Both the position numbers and the translations under genes were made by a program. Source: Leptidea sinapis (Eukaryota; Arthropoda; Insecta; Lepidoptera; Pieridae). From it: a stretch of 64,000 bases of DNA. The stretch spans positions 4,533,501 through 4,597,500 of the forward strand of contig NC_066286.1 in the NCBI RefSeq assembly GCF_905404315.1, given 5' to 3'. Position 1 is the stretch's first letter. Each line of letters opens with the position of its first letter. This document shows positions 21,455-32,239 of this stretch, in pieces. The notes under the pieces were generated by a model that made no database searches, was not told the DNA's origin, and saw nothing but the letters and a program-made list of their open reading frames with translations.

Positions 21455-21560
21455 GGAATCCAGCCGGAGATCACTTGATCGTCGATGATCCTAGCGGCTC
21501 TTCGTTGTATGCGGTCAAAACAAAGAAGCTGGTACTGGGGAGCGTCCAACCAGAGATGTG
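21455..21560 (-). mobile_element. LINE fragment (subfamily of 2610-3375)
   Basis: GGAGATCACTTGATCGTCGA, TCTTCGTTGTATGCGGTCAA and GAAGCTGGTACTGGGG match the 3000-3110 region of the minus-strand LINE at 2.6-3.4 kb. The fragment is about 105 bp. Confidence 0.7.
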
Positions 21561-21774
21561 ATTAGTAGTCCATGGAAGGCCGAATTTGTAAAATCATATT
21601 TTTTTAACTTTAGTTGGAAAATAATATTATAACTTACAACTTAGCGGTGTCTTGAAGTGAAATACTTCACCTTACTAAGTACACCAAGCCCTTAAAATAC
21701 ATGAGTAAAGAAAGAAGAATAATTAATTCAACCAGATCAAAATGACACTTTTGAAGGTCAATGATTTAACCTCC

Positions 21775-22005
21775 ACTTCGAAGAAGTTGAGCTTGAATGA
21801 GACGAAGTGGCAAGAAACTCATTCAGTGACGTATCATTGATAAAATTTTGTACGCTTAGATATGCAAGAGCTACATCTGAAGACAATTTCCTAAAATGCA
21901 AATATTGGGGTTGAGCAGGTTATCAATTGTAAAGTAGATCCAGTAGATTCATTTACAGTTTGGCTTCAGCCACAACCTGAGAGTTGAACAAAGCATACAT
22001 GATTT
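21775..22005 (+). repeat. Dispersed repeat, family H/P 5' module
   Basis: It contains ACGAAGTGGCAAGAAACTCA, GGGGTTGAGCAGGTTATCAA and ACCTGAGAGTTGAACAAAGC in this order. The last two blocks occur, reversed, at 45060-45170 directly before a tRNA-like segment, so this copy lacks the tRNA-like half. A shorter piece is at about 55165-55200. Confidence 0.7.
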
Positions 22006-22112
22006 TAAAAGAATTAACAATAGCAAAATCATAAGCATAATCAGTTTCCTCTTAATAATAATATTATATTGCCAAAAGTTGAGTTCTAAAAAACACATTT
22101 TTTATGACGTAA

Positions 22113-22568
22113 TCTATATATATAAAATTGAATTGCTGTACGTTAGTCTCGCTAAAACTCGAGAACGGCTGTACCGATTTGGTTTATTTTGGTCTTGGTC
22201 TTAAAAATATAATTCGGAAAAAAAATAATATAAACAAAAATTCTGTTTTTCCTTTGATGAGCCCCCCGTCGTACAGAAATCAGATTGAAAGAATAATTTA
22301 AAAAAAATAACTAATTGGATTTTAAATATCTTTCTTTCTCAATTATATTAAGCACTTCCTGGGCATCATTCAGTAATATAACAGCTGTTTCCAGGTGACA
22401 TCTATTTTGCATACCCGTAAATGATTAACCTAGATAATTATAAAATAACTATATAACCTAAATATAGTCTGAGAATCGGTCGTCATCTATTTTTTATACC
22501 CCAAAATTTTTAATTATTTATTTTCTTATGACTTTATATGGCAATACAACGTTTGCTGGGTCAACTAG
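22113..22568 (+). mobile_element. Helitron-like element b
   Basis: 5'-TCTATATATATAAAATTGAA to AACGTTTGCTGGGTCAACTAG-3', inserted between A and T. The start shares CGTTAGTCTCGCTAAAACTC with 19849-20222 and 47016. The end shares the ATACCCCAAAATTTTTAATT block with element a at 64-509, so it combines blocks of two groups. Confidence 0.75.
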
Positions 22569-23435
22569 TATAATCTAAATAAAACCTAATCTAAATATTT
22601 AATGCCAGGCAATTATTAGTTAATTGCCTGCCAAAATTTATTTGAAAAAAAAAAAAACTGTGTTTTGATACAAACCACTTGCGCTCGTTCTTCACTTTGT
22701 CTTTCACGTTCACTAAGTGATTGAAAATAAAAATGAATCAATTTTGAAAAAATAAATACATTTCATTAACAGATAAATACATGTTATGCTTCAGTTCTAA
22801 ATATTTTTGTAAGTACTGAACAATAATGAAAAATACTACGTTTATATAACACAGAAACACTAAAACATACTTTGATATTTGGCAATGGATGTCTGTTACT
22901 GTACCTGTCACCTCTGATTAGCCCTTTGAACTTTAATGTTGAAACTTTGCGTTAGCTGGCTTATTTGCCAATACAATAACATTACGCCACGCCAAAAATT
23001 GATAGTTTTTAAACATAAATACCATTGCTGTAACAATGTACTATTGCAACGATATCAATGTACTAAAAAAAGTGGGTGTTTTTGGTAATTACAATTCGTA
23101 GTAATATGAAAATTTATATGAATGTTTATAATTGTTCCGGCTAATCTACGAAATGGCTCAACCGATATAGACGGGAATTTCATTGTAGATATCTTTTTTA
23201 ATGAGGAATAACATCTAGTATATTAATTTTAAAACTATTTGTCTCTCTAAATAACACTCGGGTCGCGTAGTGAGGGCCATGTTCGCCGTTGATTTGTAGG
23301 AAAACGCATTGGTACTTGCTAATAATTAACATGCCTATACACTTAAGACTTATAAGAATGACATCATATAAATATTTTATTATATATTACTCGCAAGTGT
23401 CCTTGTCCGTAATTAGAAACTTAGAAAATAGCTGT
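22569..23435. other. AT-rich sequence without recognisable gene
   Basis: A short Helitron-like echo (GGCTCAACCGATATAGACGG) lies near 23155. Nothing else can be supported. Confidence 0.4.
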
Positions 23436-23685
23436 TTTTATCATCATTATCATCATCAGCAGGAAGACTTCCACTGCTGGACAAAGGCCTCCCCCAAATA
23501 TCTCCATGACGATCGGTTCTACGCTACCCTCAAATACGGCGTCTTCTGGTACGTGGTCGTCATTTGAGGACTATTCTACCCCACCGGCCAACTGTCCGCC
23601 GAACTGTACGCCCTACCTACTGCTACATCTATTTTGCAATCATTTGGGCTATGTCAGTGACTTTGGTTCTCCTTTCCATTCTTGT
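23436..23685 (-). mobile_element. RTE LINE C-terminal/3' fragment
   Basis: It begins with an ATCATC-type tail and CAGCAGGAAGACTTCCACTG. The reverse complement encodes remnants of the C-terminal WQWAGHIVRR...RPPTRWTDDL region in several frames. The same stretch is at 26021, 35735, 38595 and 39700. Confidence 0.75.
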
Positions 23686-23809
23686 CAATCGCCTCTGAAT
23701 ATAATTCGAAAGAAAAAAAACACACTTGTTTTTTATTATATAAATATGTAATATAAGTCTATTTACAACATACCTATCTTAGATTAGAGATTGGTCTGCA
23801 CGACGCTCC

Positions 23810-23858
23810 AACCAGACATCGCTCTACCTAAGAACAATAGGTAGAGCGATATCTGGTT
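23810..23858. repeat. Hairpin: 21 bp inverted repeat, 7 nt loop
   Basis: The left arm at 23810-23830 (AACCAGACATCGCTCTACCTA split by no gap) pairs with 23838-23858 with a single mismatch. The loop is AGAACAA. The right arm is followed by a T-rich run. No second copy was seen in the window. Confidence 0.85.
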
Positions 23859-23859
23859 T

Positions 23860-24345
23860 TTTAGCTTTTTTAATATAGCAACTATTAGATACTTGCGAGC
23901 GTGGCATCTTGATATTTAATGGCATCTTTCAAATTTGTAACATACGCTTCATGTTATTTTACACTAAAATTAATAAAATACTAAATACTTACTAATGATA
24001 TACGATCCCAGTGTCTTTCTTATTTTTTGTAGTATTACTTTTAAAGTCTTACTGCGCAACCAGTATTTAAGTTTCAATTATCAGCAAAGTGTAACAGAAC
24101 ATGTGGCTCGTCAACGTCACAAATTGTTCGAGACTGGCACAAACACGCCCACTTGTGTTTGTGATTTACTTACCCAGTTTTACTTTGTGACTGCACCTGT
24201 GGTATCCAGTTGGAACGCTGTGGAGACAAATCCTTAATCTAGGCTAGATACCTTAATTAGGCGAGTGTGGATGTTGAATGTTGGATTTTGTGGCATGATC
24301 ATACATACAGATCAACTGATATTATAAAATTACCGGGATTTGTCC
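23860..24345. other. Unassigned; includes an 80-codon frame
   Basis: A plus-strand frame at 23995-24237 ends VTAPVVSSWNAVETNP-stop, and its last 50 codons are GC-richer than the flanks. I recognise no family and no splice context strong enough to call an exon. Confidence 0.3.
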
Positions 24346-24349
24346 ACTC

Positions 24350-24665
24350 TTGTTCACCAGACGAATCACAGGAGTGTTGCCGACCTTTTAAAGCGTCTCA
24401 TAAAACATATTTATGGAAATGGAGGACAAACTAGCGTACGGGTAACCTGGTGTTAAGTGATTACCGTCGCCCATATTCTCTTGCAACGCCAGAGGAATCA
24501 TAGGAGCGTTGCCTGCCTTTAAGGTGTATGTGCTTTTTTTCATGTCGTATCGTCCCAATCGTCCCCGTCGAAAACAACGCACAAGGAAGCCAGCACCACA
24601 GCTTTGTAGGATGAGGAAGAAAACTCCTTGAATTGCGCTGTTTACTGGCAGATTAAGCATATCAC
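24350..24665 (-). mobile_element. LINE 3' end (family of 521-1612), two pieces
   Basis: 24415-24660 runs from TTATGGAAATGGAGGACAAA through GAGGAATCATAGGAGCGTTG to the AGCTTTGTAGG-AAGAAAACTC block, encoding the CAVFPGRYDM...KKSAY end. A second 50 bp piece (ACGAATCACAGGAGTGTTGC, then AAAGCGTC) precedes it at 24350-24400 and is almost identical to 62505-62550. Confidence 0.75.
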
Positions 24666-24719
24666 TTGGGAGTTTATTATAAAAGCGTATACATTGCCCT
24701 TAAAATGATTTTTCAACTT

Positions 24720-24923
24720 TTCTTGAAAATGTACATAACAATTTTGTGTATGTACAATCTTAATATCAATATTTAATCCTATAAAGAAATGATTGGTTAG
24801 AGTGAGAGAGCCAGCCTACTGCTGCTATTTGCGTGAGAGAAAGGGAAGCCAGACAGACTGGCGCCGTAACGCGTTACGTTACATAGCAGTTTACCCTCCC
24901 ATAAGAAGTTATCAATTCAAAAA
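24720..24923 (-). repeat. Dispersed repeat, family J copy 1
   Basis: GGTTAGAGTGAGAGAG, AGAAAGGGAAGCCAGACAGA and the perfect palindrome GTAACGCGTTAC (24866-24877) precede CCCATAAGAAGTTATCA. The reverse complement of this order occurs at 43480-43695. Confidence 0.75.
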
Positions 24924-25764
24924 CATAATTACATGGCGGGTGAGAATCGAACCGGGGGCACTGTGGTAAGGCTCAATAGCTTTCTTCCTATTATTGCTAA
25001 TGAATTTAGTGTTGAACAAGAATCACTCCGTTAAAAAATAAAAGAGATACGTGTAATGACCGACATTTGTCAATATATTTATGAAAATCTGATATATGAA
25101 CACAGAAATATTAAATTGTTTAAGAAAAACAGCGATAGTCAGAAGTTTAATACTAGGATAAAGATAGGCTTGCTGTTACCACTACCAGGCTCCATAAAGT
25201 TGAAAAATCATTTAAAGGGCAATGTGTAGGGCCTTCGATAATAAACTCCCAAAAATGCTTGGGAATGAACCTGCTCTAACTGTGTCTTAATAAAACGAAA
25301 CTTAATAATTTTCTAGAGTAACATATTGTTATTACAAACTACATTATTAAGTAGCTATTATTACTATAAGAAACCAAAACAATGCCGATTCAAAATGATC
25401 AAATATGATTTCAATGAATAAAGATACCAAAAAAAATCTAATCGTTATCCATTCTTTCACACCAGTTTGCATTTTTGCAAACATAAATCTAATTTGTGTT
25501 TCGTCTAGTGTTATTTTGAGCAAGGTCCTTAACCTCAAGTGGCATTTTAGTTTCTATTTTACTTACAATTATTTTGAAAGCAACAACCAATTAAACGAGA
25601 AAAAGCAAATGCTTGAGATTTGTTCGTTTTCTTATGATTTAAATGAAATAACAAAGTCTGTCAAGACGAAATACACAAACAGTAGAAAGATAAGATTTTA
25701 ATAAAACTCTAGAAATGCTTTACTATATTTTTTTCTAGACTTTTTTTATTTGTAAATTTTAATG
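24924..25764. other. AT-rich sequence, nothing recognised
   Basis: Reading frames here (for example 25405-25701) have biased AT-rich composition and no motif. I regard them as chance. Confidence 0.45.
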
Positions 25765-25945
25765 ACACGCTTTTTATTAGTTTCACCTATATGTATGTTG
25801 GCTTGTAACCGAATCATTTTGGAGTGATTTTGAACCACTTTAAAAGGCCAGATTTTGTTCAAACTTCGTAGATTTAACGAGGATCAACGACGATACATTA
25901 ATTTGATAAAATTATTACATTTTTCAAATTGTAAAATAAGATTTT

Positions 25946-25996
25946 CGTAGTATTGTAAATATAGTTATAAGATTTGTTTTGTTTGAATAATAGAGG
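25946..25996 (+). mobile_element. Family D LINE 3'-terminal 50 bp
   Basis: GTAGTATTGTAAATATAGTT then ATAAGATTTGTTTTGTTTGA is nearly identical to 19499-19542, the end of family D copy 3. It is severely 5'-truncated. Confidence 0.8.
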
Positions 25997-26020
25997 TTTT
26001 TGTAAATTTATGTAATTTTC

Positions 26021-26345
26021 CCTGCGGTATCGAATCAGAAATGAGGAGATCCGTAGGAGAACCAAAGCTACCGACATAGTCCAAATGGTTGCGAATCTGA
26101 AGTGGCAGTGGGCAGGGCACATAGTTCGACGGACAGATGGCCGTTGAAGCAGTAAAGTCCTTGAATGGCGACCACGTAACAGAAGACGCAGTGTTGATAG
26201 GCCCCCCACAAGATGGACCGACGATCTGGTCAAGATCGCCGGAATACGTCGGATGAGGGCGCGCAGGACCGATCGTCGTGGATACCTTTGGTGGAGGCCT
26301 TTGTCCAGCAGTGGATGTCTTCCGGCTGACGATGATCAAGATATC
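26021..26345 (+). mobile_element. RTE LINE C-terminal fragment
   Basis: The plus strand encodes remnants of RRRTKATDIVQMVANLKWQW and AGHIVRRTDGR, then RPPTRWTDDLVKIAGIRRM. The 3' end is CAGTGGATGTCTTCCGGCTG then GATGATC. It is 5'-truncated and frame-broken. Confidence 0.8.
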
Positions 26346-26555
26346 TTTTTCATTTATCGTTTATAAGGTTAATGGAATTGATGTTAATTTTAAATTTCAT
26401 CTATTACCCCTTAACCAATTTATCTAATATTAACAAATTATCGATAACAGCGTGTTTTTTTTAGTTTCTATGTAAAATAGTACACAATTCTTTCCATGAC
26501 ATTTCTTACCATTCCACTACTAAACTACGCATAATTATTAGTTAAAAATATTTTA

Positions 26556-26790
26556 AGGGCTCCTTACCTCAAAAGGAAAAAACAAAACCCTTATAAGATC
26601 ACTTTGTTGTCTGTCCGTGTGTCTTCCTGTCAATCCCTTTATCTCGGGAACACGAGGAGTTATTGAGTTGAAATTAAAACGATATACTCAGGTCTGTCTC
26701 TTGAAACTGTGAAGAAAGCCTTCTAAGATAACGTAAAAAAGAAGTTGCAGCCCCTAAGGGCGCAAAAAATAATATTTAGACACTCTCAAA
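26556..26790 (+). repeat. Dispersed repeat, family K-like (GGGCTCC type)
   Basis: It begins AAGGGCTCCTTACCTCAAAAG. It continues ACCCTTATAAGATCACTTTG, TTGTCTGTCCGTGTGTC and TTTATCTCGGGAACACGAGG. This resembles short non-coding repeats commonly dispersed in moth and butterfly genomes (from memory, not searched). The class is unknown. Confidence 0.5.
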
Positions 26791-26896
26791 GGAATGGAGA
26801 AGGGAATGGGCAGGGAACTATGAAATTTAGCAAGTAATACCATCTTATACGAGCGAGTATAGGGAAAAGTCTGAAAACTATAAATTTGTCATCTTA

Positions 26897-26937
26897 TACA
26901 TAAAATTCTCGTGTCCCGGTGTTTGTTAACAAACTCT
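26897..26937 (+). repeat. Helitron-like 5' fragment
   Basis: ATAAAATTCTCGTGTCCCGG then TGTTTGTTAACAAACTC matches the first 40 bp of elements at 31310 and 53346, then stops. Confidence 0.6.
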
Positions 26938-26964
26938 TATATACCAGCTCTTTTAGAGTCAAAT

Positions 26965-27345
26965 GGTATTATGATCTGCCGCGATGGCAAGTGACCTGAT
27001 GGAATGACGCTGGTGGCTTGGGCACGGTGAAGGGCGCTGGTGTGGGACGCGACTTCCATCGACACGGTGGTTCCTTCTCATGTCCAAGTTATGTCAGTTG
27101 ATGCTGAGACAGCAAGCGTCGCAAATATGTCGTTCTCAGTGAGTCATACATCCTTGTGCCGTTTGGTGTCGAGACACTTGGCACTTGGTGAATGTACAAA
27201 GTACTTTGCGCCTCAATAAGGCTACTGGAAACCCAAGCGCTGGTAGCTAATTCGGTGAACGGATCAGCCTATCTATCCAACGCGGAAATGCTGCCAGTAT
27301 TCTTGATACGCTTCCACGCAATGATATTGTTTTATGTGAATAGAT
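26965..27345 (+). mobile_element. LINE 3' end, family D copy 4 (longest)
   Basis: Translation gives PDGMTLVAWAR, ALVWDATSIDTVVPSHVQ, then after 25 residues VPFGVETLG and later NAASILDTL. It has stops and frame changes. It extends about 190 bp further 5' than the other three copies, showing that the family is the C-terminus of a longer ORF2-type protein. Confidence 0.75.
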
Positions 27346-27654
27346 AAGAACATTTTTAAAACCTGTATTTAGATCTAGGTGTTAATTGATACTGTTCGTT
27401 TTTATTACAGGTTTCTCAAGCCTATACATAAACAAACTCGATTTGAAAGCTAAAAATACAATGAATGCATCAAATAAACATCGGCAAACAATACCGCAGA
27501 ATAATGAAAAGTTTTGCTTCAATTTGCTTAATTAATTATGATTATTTATGTTAATGAGTGTGTGTTTCAACAAATTGAACATTATATATTTATTTATATG
27601 CATTGCAGGTATAAATATACAAATTAATGTGGGTTTATGAATACAGATCATCGC

Positions 27655-27770
27655 ACCTATATAATTTGTTTTGTTTTTAAAGTGATAACCCTCACTTCTT
27701 CCTAAATACACAAATAAAATTTGAAAAAAAAATAACTATGAACGATGCGGGACTCGAAGATCTCTAGAGA
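27655..27770 (-). repeat. tRNA-like SINE 3' part, family P
   Basis: AAGTGATAACCCTCACTTC, CACAAATAAAATTTGAAAAA and GAACGATGCGGGACTCG match the region 3' of the tRNA-like part in copies near 42.3 and 44.97 kb. The tRNA-like part itself is lost. Confidence 0.65.
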
Positions 27771-27826
27771 TTTTTCAAATTTTATATATGCATCGCACCT
27801 ATGTTTTTTTATATGGATGAGGTTTA

Positions 27827-28137
27827 CCAGTATGAGTCACAGGATGCCGGCTAGATTATGGGTACCGCAATGGCGCCTTTTTCTGTCGTGAAGCAGTAAT
27901 GCGTAAAAAATATTGTGTTTTGGATTGAAGGGCGCCGTAGCTAGTGAAATTACTGGGCAAATAAGACATAACATCTTATGTCTCAAGTTGACGAGCGCAG
28001 TTGTAGTGCCGCTCTTTAGAATTTTGGGTTTTTCAAGAATTCTGAGCGGCACTACATTGTAATAGGCAGAGCTTATCATATATAATTACAATAAGCTGAA
28101 TGTTCTGCTCGGCTCACCCCCTATTGTCATAAAAAAA
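27827..28137 (+). repeat. Family A repeat, full length
   Basis: CCAGTATGAGTCACAGGATG at the left end and CCCCTATTGTCATAAAAAAA at the right. Both internal palindromes are kept, one degraded. The minus-strand 80-codon frame inside is not a gene. Confidence 0.85.
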
Positions 28138-28453
28138 TGATTGTATATACTTTGCCTTATATGCCTTGTCAATCTATTATTTCCCTTAGATGTGTGCAAA
28201 TCTAGGAAATTTTTGGGGATTAATTTATTAATTATTATTATAGGTCAGTTTGGGTTTTACTATCTGATCTATTTTTGCCCTTAAAAGTTTTCGAGGTTAT
28301 CTCCTATTTTCCAATTATAAGAACTTTATATAACTGTTGGTTGCATTTCCGTACTCTTGTAGTTAAATATTTATAAAAGCACTATTATTTTCTTAAAATT
28401 AATTCCTTTACATTTTGTTTTTGATGTAATTTCTAACACTACCACAGCTTTTG

Positions 28454-29022
28454 AATAAAACACTTTTAAATGATTAAAACGCGTGTAATTGTAACGGTTT
28501 TACATTAGATGTTTGCGTAAAAGTTACATTTTTATTTTAGTTAACCCGACGTTTTTACTTTTTCCTAACCACTACAGTTCGACCAACCAAAAGCTTTGGT
28601 AAAAGAGAATAGATTTCTCCCAAGACTAGGAACGTGAAGCCGAATCGAAATTAAAAAAACACCCAAATTTCAATACAGAAGATGGTCTAAAATTATCTAA
28701 CACCTGGGATCCAATAATCTCTAAATTAAAACCGATAACTACACATACCAAAAAAGGAGAGGACACTATCAGTATATTTTGCCAAAATCCATCTATGTAC
28801 AGCAAATACCACCTTCGAGGAAATAAATGGCGTTAAGCTTCATAATGCCAACTATGGCAAATACTATCTTTGACTCACTTCATCTGAAGTTCCCCTGAAA
28901 ACGAGATCTGGAAAGGTCTTGAAACGTCGGGTTAACTAAAATAAAAATGTAACTTTTACGCAAATATCTAATGTAAAACCGTTTCAATTACACGCATTTT
29001 AATCGTTTAAAAGTGTTTTATT
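28454..29022. mobile_element. Foldback DNA element with 101 bp terminal inverted repeats
   Basis: The left arm (28454-28554) and right arm (28922-29022) are reverse complements at 97 of 101 positions. They start AATAAAACACTTTTAAA and end TAACCCGACGTTT. The 367 bp middle has no coding frame of note. A degraded relative with short arms sits at 50278-50375. No clear target duplication is visible. It directly abuts a LINE 3' UTR on the right. Confidence 0.85.
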
Positions 29023-29034
29023 TAAATGTGTAAC

Positions 29035-29245
29035 ACTCGCGTTAATCAAAGAACATACTACCACTGCTACAGAAACAAATGGCGACAAAGAAGAAGAGGC
29101 GCAAGAAACTCTTCCAGCATTCTTTTTTTTCGCTCTTTTTAATAAAATATACAATATTGCACTGTCATTGTTATTGCTAGAAAGAATCATAATCGTGTCC
29201 CAGGCTGTCCGATCACTTAGATATTCAGCTGTGGAGTAGTAGGAT
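29035..29245 (-). mobile_element. LINE 3' end (family G), copy 1
   Basis: The minus strand reads YYSTAEYLSDRTAWD, the end of ORF2, then a 3' UTR containing AAGAGTTTCTTGCGCC. It matches the plus-strand copy at 59258-59880. The 63-codon frame at 28999-29190 is this 3' UTR read through, not a host protein. Confidence 0.75.
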
Positions 29246-29377
29246 TTGCACTGCCAAACTAACTAGAAAATAATTGTTGAAATTGATGATATAACTACAT
29301 TCGGTAACGCAGGTAAGTAGGAGAAAAAATTTGAGGCGATGTACTAAGTCAATTTAAAACTAATTTTTATTTATTAC

Positions 29378-29700
29378 GGCGTGATGAGCCCCGCCCATAC
29401 TATCTTGAAGCACCAGAGGAATATTGCCGGAGCATTGAAGGCTTGATAAGTACCAATAATCTTTTTGAAGTGCCGTATAAAGCTAAGAACGCTCTAGAAA
29501 AATCATACCGTAGTGTGGTTTGACGTGGAAGGATATCCCTTGAAAATCGCACTGTCATGTCAAGGGGAACTCCACACATTCACATAGTGAGAGTGATATT
29601 TAAGGTTGTGGCGTAAACTAATCAGTTCACACACACATACACACACAATGAAGCAACGTCTCTACGCAGCGCCATGTGATCGCGCCCTTCACAAAGTACC
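29378..29700 (-). mobile_element. Degraded LINE 3' part (family of 521-1612)
   Basis: Scattered but ordered matches: GCACCAGAGGAATATTGCC, AAAATCGCACTGTCATG, TTGTGGCGT and GAAGCAACGTCTCTACGCAG. It is old and unfit to encode anything. Confidence 0.6.
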
Positions 29701-29867
29701 TATTCAATTCGCGATCCCATTCTAATTAAAAGTCAAATAAACTTTTTACAAATTGGCTTAAACTAAATGATTTTGAATCTTATTAAAAACATATCTTCGA
29801 AAGAAATATAGCTCATGAGAAAGAGAAACTCAACGTCCACTCTTTTAGTTAATTTCTATGAATACTT

Positions 29868-30182
29868 TTCTTATGAAAATAAGGGACGAGACGAGCTGGA
29901 CTTTCAGCTGATGGTAATTGATACGCCCTGCCCATTACAATGCAGTACCGCTCAGGATCCTTGAATGACTCAAAAATTCTCAGCGGCACTACAACAGCTG
30001 CGCTCTTCACCTTAAGACATAAGATGTTAAGTCTCATTTGCCCACTAATTTCACTAGCTACGGCGCCCTTCAGACCGAAACACAGGAATGTTTACATATT
30101 ACAGCTTCACGACAGAAATAGTCGCCGTTGTGGTACCCATAATCTAGCTGCTGGCATCCTGTGCAAAGGAGCCTCCCACTGG
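29868..30182 (-). repeat. Family A repeat, full length
   Basis: A-rich end at left (TTATGAAAATAAGGGACGAG), right end GGAGCCTCCCACTGG. Internal order is complete. Confidence 0.9.
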
Positions 30183-30813
30183 TAAAAGGTGTTTTAGAAT
30201 AGCTGTAACATATTTAGATTAAAAATTAGTTTGTAAGTAATAAATTATTGAATCAAATTCAAAGTTAAAAAGTGTATTAAAAATTAAATATTTCATAAGA
30301 AGTAATAAAAAACTGTAATATATAAGTTTATTATATTATATTGGATGTACTAACCTTGAATAATTCATTGTTTGTGCAAGGATGCTTCGTGAACATGATG
30401 GTCGTGATTATTGTCATAATTAGTAATCGCATCCCTTTTTCAGGAGAAAAAACAAAATGGAACTCGTGAATGTTTAAATAAACAGCAATACCGCGTCTGT
30501 GGTGCCCTTAACCATTAAAAAGTTAAGCTTTTGATCTACACAATCAAAAGGGCCATTTAACGCGCAGTTAAATTGCAACCTTATTGTACCTAATACAGGT
30601 ATTTTTCATCGATTTAGAATCGTGAGATGATGTCGGTAACTCATTTTTAAGGTACAAGTATCTAAAGGAAAAATGCAATTTAATTAGAAAAAAATATTAA
30701 TTTTCTTTAATTTAAATCAACGACTGACATTTTAATTAAGCAGATATTGACATGATCAATGTAAATAATGGACTAATTTTGTAAATGAAAAATATTGCTA
30801 TCCAATTAATTCT
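30183..30813. other. AT-rich sequence, nothing recognised
   Basis: No supported gene or repeat boundary. Confidence 0.45.
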
Positions 30814-31119
30814 ACCAGTGGTAAGCTTCTTTGCACCGGATGCCGGCTACATTATGGGTACCACAACGGCACCGTGAAGCAGTAATGCGCAAGCATTACT
30901 GTGTTTCGGTCTGAAGGGCGCCGTAGCTAGTGAAATTACTGGGCAAGTGAGACTTGACAACTTATATCTCAAGGCGACGAGCGCAGTTGTAGTACCGCTC
31001 GGAATTATTGGGTTTTTCAATAATTTTGAGTGGCACTGCATTGTAATGGGCAGGGTGTATCAATTACCGTCACCTGAACGTCCTGCTCGCCTCGCCCCTT
31101 TTTTTCATAAAAAAAAAAA
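30814..31119 (+). repeat. Family A repeat, nearly full length
   Basis: It starts CCAGTGGTAAGCTTCTTTGC, lacks about 15 bp around the GGCGCCTATTTCTG block, and ends TTTTTTTCATAAAAAAAAAA. Confidence 0.9.
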
Positions 31120-31309
31120 TATTATTACCGATAGAGTTCAGAGGTAACAAACATATAAACATGCACGGCTTGGTTACCTTCTATTATATTTTAAGTAAAC
31201 TTAAAATAATATTAATACGCTTATATATTTTTAACTTGTAGTTATCAATTAGAATTACGTCAAAACATCCGGTGAAAAGGACTATACTGGTGCCTGTATG
31301 CTAAAATCT

Positions 31310-31575
31310 TCTAATATATAAAATTCTCGTGTCATGGTGTTAAACATTGAACTCCTCCGAAACGGCTTGACCGATTCTCATGAAATTTTGAGTGCATATT
31401 GGGTAGGTCTGAGAATCGGACAACATCTATTTTTCATCCCCCTAAATGTTAAGGATGGTCCACACGATTTTTTTTTTTAATTTTTTTTACAATTTTTTTT
31501 TTAATTTGTTTGATTATGAGTCAGCATTACAACTTCAAATTTTCACCCATCTACAATCAACAGTTTGTTTTCGTA
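31310..31575 (+). mobile_element. Helitron-like element c, 3'-truncated
   Basis: 5'-TCTAATATATAAAATTCTCG start. It is nearly identical to 46111-46420 until CTACAATCAACAG, after which the shared sequence stops and the CTAG terminus is missing. Confidence 0.7.
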
Positions 31576-31860
31576 GAAAAATATTTATTTAACCATCCGG
31601 AGTGACAATAACATAACACATTGCAATAACAATTGGTAATTGTCATAACATCAGTTCGTAAACGGAGTTATGACATTGGGAGATTAAGAGATAAGAAACT
31701 CCCATTCCATCAAGCCCAACAACTTAGCCTATTTAATTTAAAATTATACAATTTTTGGTGGCCTGCTTAGAACCAGACATTATCATTAAACAATGCGTTA
31801 TTATCATTTATACAATATACTAAACTATAGTATGCCTTCTTTATCTGATCTGATAATACA

Positions 31861-32178
31861 CCAGTTTGAGGCTCGTTTGCATAGGATGCCGGCTAGATAT
31901 AGCTATAGCTACCACAACGGCGCCTATATCTGGCGTGAAGCAGTAATGTGTAAACATTACTGTGTTTCGGTCTGAAGGGTGCCGTAGCTAGTCAAATTAC
32001 TGGGCAAATGAGACTTAACATCTTACATCTCAAGGTGACGAGCGCAATTGTAGTGCCGCTCACAGTTTTTGGGTTTTTCAAAAATCCAGAGCGGCACTGC
32101 ATTGTAATGGGCAGGGCGTATCAATTACCATCAGCCGAACGTGCTGCTCGTCGCGTCCCTTATTTTCATAAAAAAAAA
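31861..32178 (+). repeat. Family A repeat, full length
   Basis: CCAGTTTGAGGCTCGTTTGC to CCCTTATTTTCATAAAAAAA. A small duplication (TATAGCTATAGCTA) replaces TATGGGTA. Confidence 0.9.
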
Positions 32179-32239
32179 CACAAAGTACGGAACTTACGTC
32201 AATGATAATAATTCACATTAAAATTAAAGTCAAGGTTGA

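Larger units (their letters stand above)
25765..26475 (+). repeat. Dispersed repeat, family M copy 1, twice interrupted
   Basis: It shares CGCTTTTTATTAG, GGCCAGATTT, GTTCAAACTTCGTAGATTTA and ATACATTAATTTGATAAAAT with 61977-62290. Compared with that copy it is split by a 51 bp family D tail (25946-25996) and by an RTE fragment (26021-26345). After the insertions, AATTGATGTTAATTTTAAATTTC resumes in register. Confidence 0.75.

Noticed and set aside
28999..29190. 63-codon reading frame as a host protein
   Set aside because: It is the 3' UTR of a LINE and overlaps the foldback arm. The same non-coding stretch recurs at 59.7 kb.
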